Origin: an uncultured Eubacteriales bacterium
GTDB taxonomy: Bacteria > Bacillota > Clostridia > Saccharofermentanales > Saccharofermentanaceae
Reading direction: 5' to 3'
DNA length: 64,000 bases
NCBI GenBank assembly: GCA_900314745.1
Contig: OMWK01000004.1
Span: 62,001-126,000, forward strand
Positions 1 to 7,511 of the stretch are shown here, in pieces. Within the stretch, counting starts at the first letter, position 1. Each line of letters opens with the position of its first letter. Below the pieces are notes generated by a model. It worked only from the letters and a program-made list of their open reading frames with translations. It ran no database searches and was not told the DNA's origin. A program made the position numbers and the translations under genes.

Positions 1-1
1 C

Positions 2-712
2 TTCCCGGTTGTTAATGCGATCTTCGATAAGATCTACGGCGAGTCTCCTTACAAGAGTCCTACGGATATGGGCGTTAACATGGCGGGATTCGCGATCATC
101 GATGACGACGCATGCCGCGAGGCAAGTAAGCAGGAGATCATCCGCCGTTACTATCAGGCCAGATGTGCTGTTAAGCAGGGCTTGTCCGACGGCTCTGACG
201 TCAATAAGATCGAGCTTCTGATCAATAAGACGGGAATAGACGTGGCTGACAGAAGATGCGTCGGTGCGGCTTTGGTAAGAGCGGATCAGACAGACGGTCC
301 TGCAGTTGCGATCGAACTAGCTGACGGAAGAATGGTAACAGGTAAGACGACAGACCTCATGGGTCCTTCATCTGCGGCTCTTCTTAACGCATTGAAATTA
401 CTCGCGGGCATCGACCACAACATGCCTTTGATCTCACCTAATGTAATCGAGCCTATTCAGGATCTGAAGATCAATCACATGGGCAATCACAATCCGAGAC
501 TTCACATGGATGAGACTTTGATCGCTCTGTCCATGTCGGCTACGACCAACCCGGTCGCAGAGCTCGCGATGCAGCAGCTGAATAATCTTAAGAATGCGGA
601 TGCACATTCGACCACGATGCTCTCGAGCGTAGATGAGAATGTGTTCAGAAAGCTCGGAGTCAATATCACCTGTGAACCGGTCTACGCGACTAAGAAGCTG
701 TATCATAAGTAA
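2..712 (+). CDS. DUF1846 family protein, C-terminal part
   Basis: Only the last 236 codons are in the window; the frame is open from base 2 and ends at TAA 710-712. The visible protein contains the family-typical stretches SPTDMGVNMAG and QEIIRRYYQA near its start and a MGNHNPRLH segment further on, which I recognise from DUF1846, a widespread Firmicute protein of about 500 residues with no firmly assigned reaction. An earlier ATG-like start inside the window is not credible because homology begins upstream of it. A strong intrinsic terminator follows directly, so the gene is transcriptionally separate from the ctsR operon. Family assignment is fairly sure; function is unknown. Confidence 0.85.
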   Translation, partial: FPVVNAIFDKIYGESPYKSPTDMGVNMAGFAIIDDDACREASKQEIIRRYYQARCAVKQGLSDGSDVNKIELLINKTGIDVADRRCVGAALVRADQTDGPAVAIELADGRMVTGKTTDLMGPSSAALLNALKLLAGIDHNMPLISPNVIEPIQDLKINHMGNHNPRLHMDETLIALSMSATTNPVAELAMQQLNNLKNADAHSTTMLSSVDENVFRKLGVNITCEPVYATKKLYHK

Positions 713-744
713 TCCTGAGACTAATAATTAGAACTATACGGATG

Positions 745-769
745 CCCGGCCTGAGAGCCGGGTATTTAT
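745..769 (+). terminator. intrinsic terminator after DUF1846 gene
   Basis: CCCGGC at 745-750 pairs with GCCGGG at 757-762 across a 6-nt loop, followed by a T-rich tail. It separates the DUF1846 gene from the ctsR promoter 15 bp further on. Confidence 0.8.
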
Positions 770-783
770 TTGTCAAAAAAGTT

Positions 784-841
784 CTTGACATTCTTTGACT
801 TTAAGACGATAATGGCAATATCAAAGAAAGTCAAAGTCAAA
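784..841 (+). promoter_or_regulatory. ctsR promoter with CtsR heptad operators
   Basis: A sigma-A promoter is visible: TTGACA 785-790, 17-bp spacer, GATAAT 808-813. Two tandem-heptad CtsR boxes with the family 7-3-7 spacing lie on it. On the minus strand AGTCAAA-GAA-TGTCAAG occupies 800-784 and covers the -35 hexamer. On the plus strand TATCAAA-GAA-AGTCAAA occupies 819-835. A further AGTCAAA (835-841) runs into the AGGAGG ribosome site at 841-846. CtsR binding here would block both RNA polymerase and the start region, giving autorepression that is lifted by heat or protein stress. The CtsR consensus is established; occupancy is inferred. Confidence 0.85.
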
Positions 842-851
842 GGAGGATATT

Positions 852-1310
852 ATGGCAAGGCTTGTAGATGTTATTGAAGCCATGATCAAACAGATGATCG
901 AAGAGAATAACGGCAGTGCCACGATCAGCAGAAGTACGCTCGCGGAACAGGCAAACTGCGTACCGTCTCAGATAACATATGTCCTCTCGACCAGATTCTC
1001 GACCGGCAGCGGCTATATCGTCGAATCGAGGAGAGGTGGCGGCGGGCAGATCACCATCACCCAGATCAAGCCGGTAGGGACGGACGATTACATAAGATCG
1101 ATAATCCAGTCCACGGGTGACAGCATGACGCAGCAGGAGGCCAAGATATTCTTAGTGAATGCAGTCGAGGCCGGGGCGATCAAACAAAGAGAGGCTACTT
1201 CGATAATGGCTGCGGTATCGGACAGGTCGATTGCCAAGGTAGATACGGACATAAGAGCGCAGGTGAGGGCTGACATATTCAGAAATGCACTTGCGGGACT
1301 ACTGATATAA
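852..1310 (+). CDS. ctsR: CtsR, repressor of class III stress genes
   Basis: A 152-residue protein of typical CtsR length. The N-terminal winged-helix region carries ISRSTLAEQ and VPSQITYVL, followed by the glycine-rich wing ESRRGGGGQI that reads the GGTCAAA heptads in this family. The C-terminal part forms the dimerisation and McsB/ClpC-response domain. ATG 852 follows AGGAGG with good spacing. It is the first gene of the ctsR-mcsA-mcsB-clpC operon and sits behind its own heptad operators, so it should repress this operon in unstressed cells and be removed by McsB/ClpC during stress. Confidence 0.95.
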   Translation: MARLVDVIEAMIKQMIEENNGSATISRSTLAEQANCVPSQITYVLSTRFSTGSGYIVESRRGGGGQITITQIKPVGTDDYIRSIIQSTGDSMTQQEAKIFLVNAVEAGAIKQREATSIMAAVSDRSIAKVDTDIRAQVRADIFRNALAGLLI

Positions 1311-1326
1311 CAGGGAGGAGAGAGTT

Positions 1327-1920
1327 ATGAAATGTTCAAGATGCGGAGCGCAGATAGGCAATTCGTTCGTTAAGGTGAACGGTATGCTTCTGTGCGACAA
1401 CTGTGCCAGAAGCCTTAAGATAGACGAGGTGTTCAGAAGGCAGACTGATATATTCAATCAGGCATTCCCGTCTCTCGACGTGTTCTCGTTAGGAAGCGAA
1501 CTCGACTTCTCCAACACGAAGATCAGATGCCCGAGATGCGGAACATCATTAAGGGATATTGAGCAGGGCGGACAGCTCGGATGCATAGAGTGCTATAACA
1601 CATTTAACGAGAGCATTCTTAAGAATATCCTGAAGCTTCAGGGCTCAAGTGAGTATATGGGCAGAAAGCCCGGGGACAGGGTTGATGTCGAACTGGAATC
1701 AGAGCCTGTTAAGACTGAGGTTAAGGCTGAGACCAAGACTAAGGCAGAGCCTGAGGCTAAGCCCGACAAGGATATCCTCGAGAGGCTTAAGAATGCGGAT
1801 CTCGGAACTGTATCCGATGAGATGCTCGAGCAGGGCATGAAGAGAGCTGCAGAGGTTGAGGATTATGCGCTTGCGGTAAGACTTCGTGATGAGCTCAAGT
1901 CAAGAGGGGAGGGCAACTGA
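1327..1920 (+). CDS. mcsA: McsA, zinc-binding activator of McsB
   Basis: A 197-residue cytoplasmic protein. Two N-terminal CxxC pairs (CSRC, CDNC) are followed by a second zinc module with CPRC and CIEC, and the C-terminus holds a UVR-type helix pair (EVEDYALAVRLRDEL), the segment that in Bacillus McsA contacts partner proteins. Between them lies a Lys/Glu-rich linker at about residues 122-150. In well-studied Firmicutes McsA activates the McsB arginine kinase and helps turn over CtsR. Start ATG 1327 follows GGGAGGAGAG. The partner McsB here looks catalytically dead (see next gene), so McsA may act as a ClpC adaptor rather than a kinase activator; that is inference. Confidence 0.92.
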   Translation: MKCSRCGAQIGNSFVKVNGMLLCDNCARSLKIDEVFRRQTDIFNQAFPSLDVFSLGSELDFSNTKIRCPRCGTSLRDIEQGGQLGCIECYNTFNESILKNILKLQGSSEYMGRKPGDRVDVELESEPVKTEVKAETKTKAEPEAKPDKDILERLKNADLGTVSDEMLEQGMKRAAEVEDYALAVRLRDELKSRGEGN

Positions 1921-1921
1921 T

Positions 1922-2941
1922 ATGTGGTATGAGAATGAAGGAAATAACAAGGAGACTGTCCTCTCTACCAAGGTGGTAATAAGCCGTAACATTAAGGGCT
2001 TCCCGTTCCCTCCCAAGATGAGTGATGCGGACCGCGAGAATGTTCTCGGAATGGTAAGACAGGCATCGGGTTCCATGGGGCTCAACTTTGTAAGGACGGA
2101 TGAGCTGGACGATACGGCAAAGGCGGATATCTTCGAGCAGTTCTTCGCAGGATACCAGTTCCTGAATAATGATGCGAAGACCGGTTATCTTAGAAGCAAG
2201 ACAGAAGGTCTCGGTGTGATCATCAATTCAACGGATCACATCAACATCGTATCGATGGTTCCCGGAAGCGACATCGAGACTGCATATAAGAGAGCTGATG
2301 AACTGGCGGTAAAGTTCGAGCAGAGCATGGATATAGCTTATACGGATAAGTTCGGCTTCCTGACTTCACAGATACAGCTTGTCGGAACCGGAATGCAGCT
2401 TCTTATGACGCTCGCCATACCCGGAATAGAGAAGACCGAGGGTGCCATCCAGGTGCTACAGAGAAGAGCTGAGAAATACGACTGGCAGCTGATTCCGATA
2501 AACCATCCGGACGGCACACGCGAGAACGGCATATATGTTCTTAAGAACGTAGCTACGCTGGGAATAACGGAACAGGATCTTCTCTCGAGAGCACAGAAGG
2601 TTCAGGCTGACATCATCAAGCTGGAGAATACCTGCAGGAAGAATATCTGTACGAAGAAGAAGCCCATTGTTGAGGACCAGTACTACAGGTCATATGCACT
2701 ATTAAGATATGCAAGGAGACTCGATATTGCAGAGGCTCTGACCTGTATCAACTGGCTGAGGCTCGGACAGGACTATCTGGATACTTCCGAAGCCGACGTT
2801 GACTGGCAGAAGATCAATAAGCTCACGCAGAGAGTGAGACGCAACTATCAGGATTCTGGCGACAGAGTTACGAGGCCGAAGGACAGGGCAGCGGCTCGCG
2901 CGGCTCTCATAAGAGAGATCATAAAAGGAGGGAAAGAGTAA
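1922..2941 (+). CDS. mcsB: McsB-like protein, predicted pseudo-arginine kinase
   Basis: 339 residues in the position of McsB, collinear with the ATP:guanido phosphotransferase fold. By eye against remembered Bacillus McsB, the framework is kept (GFLTS, VGTG, TLGITEQDL, RAALIRE) but the catalytic set is not. The nucleotide-binding SSRIRLARN is STKVVISRN (residues 15-23). The acidic pair before DHIR is Ser-Thr and its Arg is Asn (STDHIN, 103-108). The TSCPTN cysteine is Gln150. The GLRAS arginine is Gln159. A phosphoryl-transfer reaction therefore looks unlikely. ATG 1922 was chosen because it follows GGGGAGGG in the end of mcsA and gives the family N-terminus; the stop overlaps the clpC start by one base. 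Family sure, loss of activity inferred. Confidence 0.88.
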   Translation: MWYENEGNNKETVLSTKVVISRNIKGFPFPPKMSDADRENVLGMVRQASGSMGLNFVRTDELDDTAKADIFEQFFAGYQFLNNDAKTGYLRSKTEGLGVIINSTDHINIVSMVPGSDIETAYKRADELAVKFEQSMDIAYTDKFGFLTSQIQLVGTGMQLLMTLAIPGIEKTEGAIQVLQRRAEKYDWQLIPINHPDGTRENGIYVLKNVATLGITEQDLLSRAQKVQADIIKLENTCRKNICTKKKPIVEDQYYRSYALLRYARRLDIAEALTCINWLRLGQDYLDTSEADVDWQKINKLTQRVRRNYQDSGDRVTRPKDRAAARAALIREIIKGGKE

Positions 2942-5517
2942 TGAATCTTAAACTCACGGAAGAGACAACAAGAGTAATAATATATGCCAAGAGATTTGCC
3001 GAATCGTCCGGCAACCGCATGGTCTCATCGGAGCATATCCTCGCAGGCATAGCGGCTGTTGACGGTCAGGCATCCGAGGCTCTCGAGAACAACGGCGCGG
3101 GACTTCAGGTGCTCGCTTCGGTTCTGAACTTCGACGAGACAGTGGTAGAGGACGAAGTCAATAACTATGAGGTAGAAGAAGGCTTAAGGCTTCTGAGACT
3201 CGAGACAAAGAGACTTCTCAACGACTCGATGGAGATTAGCAGGAGAATAGGCGACAACGGCATCATCAAGCCGGAGCATATGCTCTTCGTAATCGCGACC
3301 AACAGGTCACTTACAGGCTACCAGGTTCTCGTTAAGGCGGGAGCTGACATTAACGGCATCACGGATGATCTCTCGAGCGTGTTGAGCGAGCTTGGCGGAA
3401 CAGAATCGGATGAGGCGCCGGAAGCAGGTCCCGTAAGATCTGAGCGCGCAGCTAAGAAGGGCTCCAAAGGCGGCAGGAAGACACTCGAGAAGTTTGGCAA
3501 GAACTTAACTCAGATGGCTGCGGACGGCAAGATCGATCCCGTTATCGGAAGAGAGAAGGAGATCAACCGCGTCATGCAGATCCTCGCGAGAAGGACTAAG
3601 AACAATCCCTGTCTCGTAGGTGATCCCGGTGTCGGTAAGACGGCCATCGCGGAAGGACTCGCTCTCGCAATCTCCAAGGACAATGTCCCTGACATTATCA
3701 AGGGTAAGACGGTATACAGCATCGACATGGGTTCGCTCGTCGCGGGCTCCAAGTACAGAGGTGACTTCGAGGAGAGGATCAAGAATGTTCTTGAAGAGGC
3801 TTCTTCGGACCCCAACATCATTCTCTTCATAGATGAGATCCACACGCTCATCGGTGCCGGCGGTGGCGGTGAATCAGGTTCACTCGACGCGGCCAACATC
3901 ATGAAGCCGATGCTTACGAGGAACGAGCTTCAGATCGTGGGCGCCACCACGCTTGACGAGTACAGCAAGTACATCGAGAAGGATTCCGCGCTCGAGAGAA
4001 GATTCCAGAAGGTCCTCGTCGATGAGCCTTCACAGAGTGAGGCAATCCAGATCCTCAAGGGTCTTCGTCCGAAGTACGAGGAGCATCACAAGATCCGCAT
4101 TCCCGATGACGCCATCGAGCAGGCGGTAATCCTCTCTTCGAGATATGTATCCGACAGATTCCTGCCTGATAAGGCTATCGACCTCATCGATGAGGCAGCG
4201 GCAAGAAAGAGGATCAACTTCGCCCTCTCCGAGCAGACTGCAAAACTCAATAACAGGATAGCCGAGCTCGAGGAAGAGAAGAAGCTCGCCGTCGATAACA
4301 TGGAGTTCGAGAAGGCTGCTTCGTTAAGAGATGAGGAGGCCAAGGTCAAGGCATCGCTCGATGAACTGAATTCGAGCGTGAAGGCAGATAAGGACGGATT
4401 CACGGGAGTTCTTACAGTCGATGAAGTAGCGGATGTACTGTCACAGTGGTCCGGTATTCCGGTATCCAAGATCACAGAGACTGATGCCGAGAGACTGAAG
4501 AACCTCGAGGATGAACTTAAGAAGAGAGTCATCGGCCAGGACGAGGCAGTAACGGCCGTAGCGAAGGCGATAAGAAGATCGAGATTAGGTCTCAAGGATC
4601 CCACGAAGCCTTCAGGTTCGTTCATTTTCTTAGGTACTACCGGTGTAGGTAAGACCGAGCTTGCGAAGGCTCTTGCCGAGGTTATGTTCGGCGATGAGAA
4701 CGCTCTCGTCAGGATCGACATGTCCGAGTACATGGAGAAGCACGACGTCAGCAAGCTCATCGGTTCCCCTCCGGGATACGTAGGTTACGATGAGGGCGGA
4801 CAGCTCACCGAGAAGGTAAGACGTCATCCGTACTCAGTTGTGCTTTTCGACGAGATTGAGAAGGCGCACCCCGAGGTGTTCAACTCCATGCTGCAGGTTC
4901 TCGATGACGGCAGACTTACCGACGGTAAGGGCAGAGTCGTAGACTTCAAGAACACGATCATCATCATGACGAGCAACATCGGCGCGAGGATGCTCACGAG
5001 CGCAGCAGGAAGACGTATCGGCTTCGACATGGCAGGAGATGAGAAGGACCAGGATGAGGCTTCAAGAGAGAGGCTTTACGGCGGCAAGACTTACGACGAC
5101 GCGAAAGCAACAGTTCTCGACGAGCTGAAGAAAGCTTTCTCGCCCGAGTTCATCAACCGTGTTGATGAGATAATCTTCTTCAGGATGCTCGGCAAGGAGT
5201 CGCTCACTAAGATCGTCGACATCCTCACAGCTCAGGTTGGCAAGAGGATCAGGGATATCGGTATCGAGATCAGGCTTACGGATGCCGCGAAGGAGCTTCT
5301 CGCGAAGAAGGGCTACGATCCGCAGTACGGTGCAAGACCTCTGAAGAGAGTGATCCAGTCGATGGTAGAGGATAACTTCTCCGAGGCACTCCTCGACGGT
5401 GTAATAAGCGCAGGAAGGATCGCCATCGTCGATGCCGAGGGTGAGGAGATCAAGATCTCCGACGGCGGCCCGATCGATGATGACATCAAGGTTAAGGTGG
5501 AAGTCCCGCAGGAGTAA
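2941..5517 (+). CDS. clpC: ClpC, Hsp100 AAA+ unfoldase of the ClpCP protease
   Basis: 858 residues with the full ClpC layout: N-terminal Clp_N repeats (about 1-145), first AAA+ module with GDPGVGKT (about 227) and Walker B LFIDEIH, a middle domain with a UVR-like helix (MEFEKAASLRDEEAKV) for McsA/adaptor contact, a second AAA+ module with GTTGVGKT (about 565) and LFDEIEKAHPEV, and an IGF loop (about 693) that docks ClpP. It unfolds damaged or marked substrates and feeds ClpP. Its ATG overlaps the mcsB stop codon (TAATG), so translation is probably coupled. It is the last gene of the CtsR-controlled operon and is closed by a strong terminator. No clpP lies in the window. Confidence 0.96.
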   Translation: MNLKLTEETTRVIIYAKRFAESSGNRMVSSEHILAGIAAVDGQASEALENNGAGLQVLASVLNFDETVVEDEVNNYEVEEGLRLLRLETKRLLNDSMEISRRIGDNGIIKPEHMLFVIATNRSLTGYQVLVKAGADINGITDDLSSVLSELGGTESDEAPEAGPVRSERAAKKGSKGGRKTLEKFGKNLTQMAADGKIDPVIGREKEINRVMQILARRTKNNPCLVGDPGVGKTAIAEGLALAISKDNVPDIIKGKTVYSIDMGSLVAGSKYRGDFEERIKNVLEEASSDPNIILFIDEIHTLIGAGGGGESGSLDAANIMKPMLTRNELQIVGATTLDEYSKYIEKDSALERRFQKVLVDEPSQSEAIQILKGLRPKYEEHHKIRIPDDAIEQAVILSSRYVSDRFLPDKAIDLIDEAAARKRINFALSEQTAKLNNRIAELEEEKKLAVDNMEFEKAASLRDEEAKVKASLDELNSSVKADKDGFTGVLTVDEVADVLSQWSGIPVSKITETDAERLKNLEDELKKRVIGQDEAVTAVAKAIRRSRLGLKDPTKPSGSFIFLGTTGVGKTELAKALAEVMFGDENALVRIDMSEYMEKHDVSKLIGSPPGYVGYDEGGQLTEKVRRHPYSVVLFDEIEKAHPEVFNSMLQVLDDGRLTDGKGRVVDFKNTIIIMTSNIGARMLTSAAGRRIGFDMAGDEKDQDEASRERLYGGKTYDDAKATVLDELKKAFSPEFINRVDEIIFFRMLGKESLTKIVDILTAQVGKRIRDIGIEIRLTDAAKELLAKKGYDPQYGARPLKRVIQSMVEDNFSEALLDGVISAGRIAIVDAEGEEIKISDGGPIDDDIKVKVEVPQE

Positions 5518-5537
5518 TCTGATACAGCTGATTTATT

Positions 5538-5574
5538 AAGAAGACGGAGCCGGTGTGGTTCCGTCTTCTTTTTT
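5538..5574 (+). terminator. strong intrinsic terminator of the ctsR operon
   Basis: AAGAAGACGGA (5538-5548) and TCCGTCTTCTT (5560-5570) form a perfect 11-bp stem with an 11-nt loop, followed by T residues to 5574. The promoter of the next gene begins within 10 bp of its end. Confidence 0.92.
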
Positions 5575-5580
5575 ATGTGG

Positions 5581-5586
5581 TATATT
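5581..5586 (+). promoter_or_regulatory. extended -10 box, leaderless start of PAP2 gene
   Basis: TATATT preceded by TGG (TG-N extension). Only 7 nt separate it from ATG 5594, so transcription should begin at or next to the start codon. No Shine-Dalgarno is present. Confidence 0.6.
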
Positions 5587-5593
5587 GTTACGC

Positions 5594-6226
5594 ATGAAAG
5601 AGAAATTTAAGTACTGGCAGTTTGTTTTTTACCTTCCGTTATACCTTGTATTCTTCTTCCTCGCGGAGAGAACTGTAAGTGATGTAACGATAATCAATAT
5701 CCCGTTTGATGATAAGATTCCGTTTATCCCGGAATTCATTATCCCTTACTTCCTGTGGTTCCCGTTTATGCTTGCCGCGATAATCTACGTGTTCTTCAAG
5801 GACAAGAAGGAATTCTTCGCAATGGCGTGGAATCTTATAATCGGTATGTCGCTTTTTATCGTCGTAAGTTTTGTCTTCCCAAATGGGCTTAACCTTCGTG
5901 TGACAAGCGACACGGACAGCATCTTTGTTTGGATGGTCGAGTATCTGCATAAGATAGATACGCCTACGAACGTTCTGCCGAGCATACACGTGTTCAACTC
6001 TTTCGCATGCGGCGTATCGCTTGGCCGCGTGCTCTGGCGCAGGAGCCATAAAATAACCGCCATCGCTTCATATGCAATGGCGGTCCTTATAACTTTATCT
6101 ACGATGTTTGTTAAGCAGCACTCAGTTATTGACGTCGTGTCTGCTCTTGTTTTATCAGGCCTGTGCTTCTTTCTTCTTCGCAGGTTTTACAAGCACGAGG
6201 CAGACGATAAGAGCAACAATGTATAA
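5594..6226 (+). CDS. PAP2-superfamily-like integral membrane phosphatase
   Basis: 210 residues with about five or six hydrophobic segments. The second half holds the family pattern: PSIHVFNSF (PSxH-like) at about 140 and, 50 residues on, KQHSVIDVV (the His-x(3)-Asp element), both at membrane boundaries. PAP2 proteins remove phosphate from lipids such as undecaprenyl or phosphatidyl phosphates; the substrate cannot be read here. ATG 5594 was preferred over an in-frame ATG at 5555, which lies inside the preceding terminator hairpin. The mRNA appears leaderless. The last 72 bp overlap the convergent MFS gene on the other strand, which is unusually long for a convergent overlap. Confidence 0.75.
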   Translation: MKEKFKYWQFVFYLPLYLVFFFLAERTVSDVTIINIPFDDKIPFIPEFIIPYFLWFPFMLAAIIYVFFKDKKEFFAMAWNLIIGMSLFIVVSFVFPNGLNLRVTSDTDSIFVWMVEYLHKIDTPTNVLPSIHVFNSFACGVSLGRVLWRRSHKITAIASYAMAVLITLSTMFVKQHSVIDVVSALVLSGLCFFLLRRFYKHEADDKSNNV

Positions 6227-7423
6227 AGCGCATGTAGCGTAAAGCACATTCTGGTATCCTGCAGGATTAAGACCTGTCTCAGGGTCGATAGCTCCCGTAT
6301 GCTCAACGATGTATGTAGCCATCTGGTTTCCTGTGAGACCTGCGATAGCCCATGCCGAGAGGCACATACCGTGAACTGCGGAGATGGACTTCATGCCGAA
6401 GTGGTCGGAAAGAAGAGTAGGAACATTGGAGAAGCCTCCGCCGTATCCTGCATTAACCATGATGAGAAGAGCTACGCAGAGAACAACGATCTTGTTCTCG
6501 ATTCCGTGTGTGAGGATCGTAGCGGCCGTAAGTCCGATCGAGAGAACGAAGATCATCTTGTAGATCGTATTTCTGTCCTTGAATGTGTCAGCCCAGGCGG
6601 AGAATCCCAAACGGCCTGCAGCATTTGCAATAGCTGTTACTGAGCCTAATGTGGCTGCTGTTGCAAGTGAGAGTCCGATAGTGCTGAATATTGCCTTCTC
6701 CTGGGAGATGAGTGCAAGACCGCAGTGGATGTTGATGTAGAACATAATCCAGATTCCGATGAATGTCTTGTTGGAGAAAGAGAACTTGAAGTTCTTTCCG
6801 AGTGTCGCGAAGAACTCCTTGATGCCGCCCTTCTCATGAGACTCGACCCAGCCCTCAGGCTTCTTGAGAAGCAGGTGACCTACGAACATCATTACGCAGT
6901 AGATACCGCCCATGATGAAGAACATGTATGCAGGGTTGTTGTCGAACTTGTTAAGGAAGAACTGCATGACAGGTGTTGCGATAGCCTTTGCAAGACCGAA
7001 GCCTGCAACAGCGAGACCCGTAGCAAGACCCTTACGGTCCTTGAACCAGAGCATGAGTGTCTTAACGGGTGAAAGGTAACCTGTACCCAAGCCGATACCC
7101 ATTATACATCCGTAGAAAAGATAGATGAGGGGAAGTGACTTAAGTAAGATAGCTGCACCTGTTCCGACCATACCCGCTGTGAAGCAGATGGTAGCGATCA
7201 GGGATGACTTCTTGATGTCCTTCTCAACTACGTCACCTAAGAAAGCTGCAGACATACCGAGGAAGAAGATGGCAAAAGAGAATGCCCACTGAACGGCACT
7301 GTTCTCCTGACCAATGTAACCCGCGATCTCTTTCGAGAATGTACCCCAGCAGTAAACTGTACCGATACTGCAGTGCAAGAGCAGCGCAGGGATAGCGGCA
7401 CGTATCCATTTATTTTCGCCCAT
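6155..7423 (-). CDS. OFA-type MFS transporter (oxalate/formate antiporter family)
   Basis: 422 residues, twelve predicted membrane spans. The N-terminus (HCSIGTVYCWGTFSKEI) and the inter-domain segment MLWFKDRKGLATGLAVAGFG are typical of the oxalate/formate antiporter family, whose members exchange small carboxylates; the actual substrate is unknown. Start ATG is preceded by AAAGGAGG on the minus strand. A near-perfect 11-12 bp inverted repeat flanks the probable promoter just upstream (7441-7482). The 3' end overlaps the convergent PAP2 gene. Located downstream of, but separate from, an ABC transporter pair on the same strand. Confidence 0.85.
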   Translation of the reverse strand: MGENKWIRAAIPALLLHCSIGTVYCWGTFSKEIAGYIGQENSAVQWAFSFAIFFLGMSAAFLGDVVEKDIKKSSLIATICFTAGMVGTGAAILLKSLPLIYLFYGCIMGIGLGTGYLSPVKTLMLWFKDRKGLATGLAVAGFGLAKAIATPVMQFFLNKFDNNPAYMFFIMGGIYCVMMFVGHLLLKKPEGWVESHEKGGIKEFFATLGKNFKFSFSNKTFIGIWIMFYINIHCGLALISQEKAIFSTIGLSLATAATLGSVTAIANAAGRLGFSAWADTFKDRNTIYKMIFVLSIGLTAATILTHGIENKIVVLCVALLIMVNAGYGGGFSNVPTLLSDHFGMKSISAVHGMCLSAWAIAGLTGNQMATYIVEHTGAIDPETGLNPAGYQNVLYATCALYIVALIVCLVLVKPAKKKEAQA

Positions 7424-7440
7424 AAGGAGCCTCCTTTAAA

Positions 7441-7482
7441 TTGCAATCACGTAATAATATATAATTTATTCGTGATTTGCAA
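7441..7482 (-). promoter_or_regulatory. inverted repeat around the MFS gene promoter
   Basis: TTGCAATCACG (7441-7451) and CGTGATTTGCAA (7471-7482) are inverted copies differing by one extra base; the AT-rich 19 bp between them hold a minus-strand -10-like TATATT. The arrangement suits an operator for a dimeric regulator or a leader hairpin directly before the AAAGGAGG site of the MFS gene. Confidence 0.5.
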
Positions 7483-7511
7483 TTAACAGGAGTGTTACTG
7501 TTTCCTAACGA

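Noticed and set aside
5555..5593. Upstream ATG as start of the PAP2 gene.
   Set aside because: It lies inside the clpC terminator hairpin and adds residues without family similarity.
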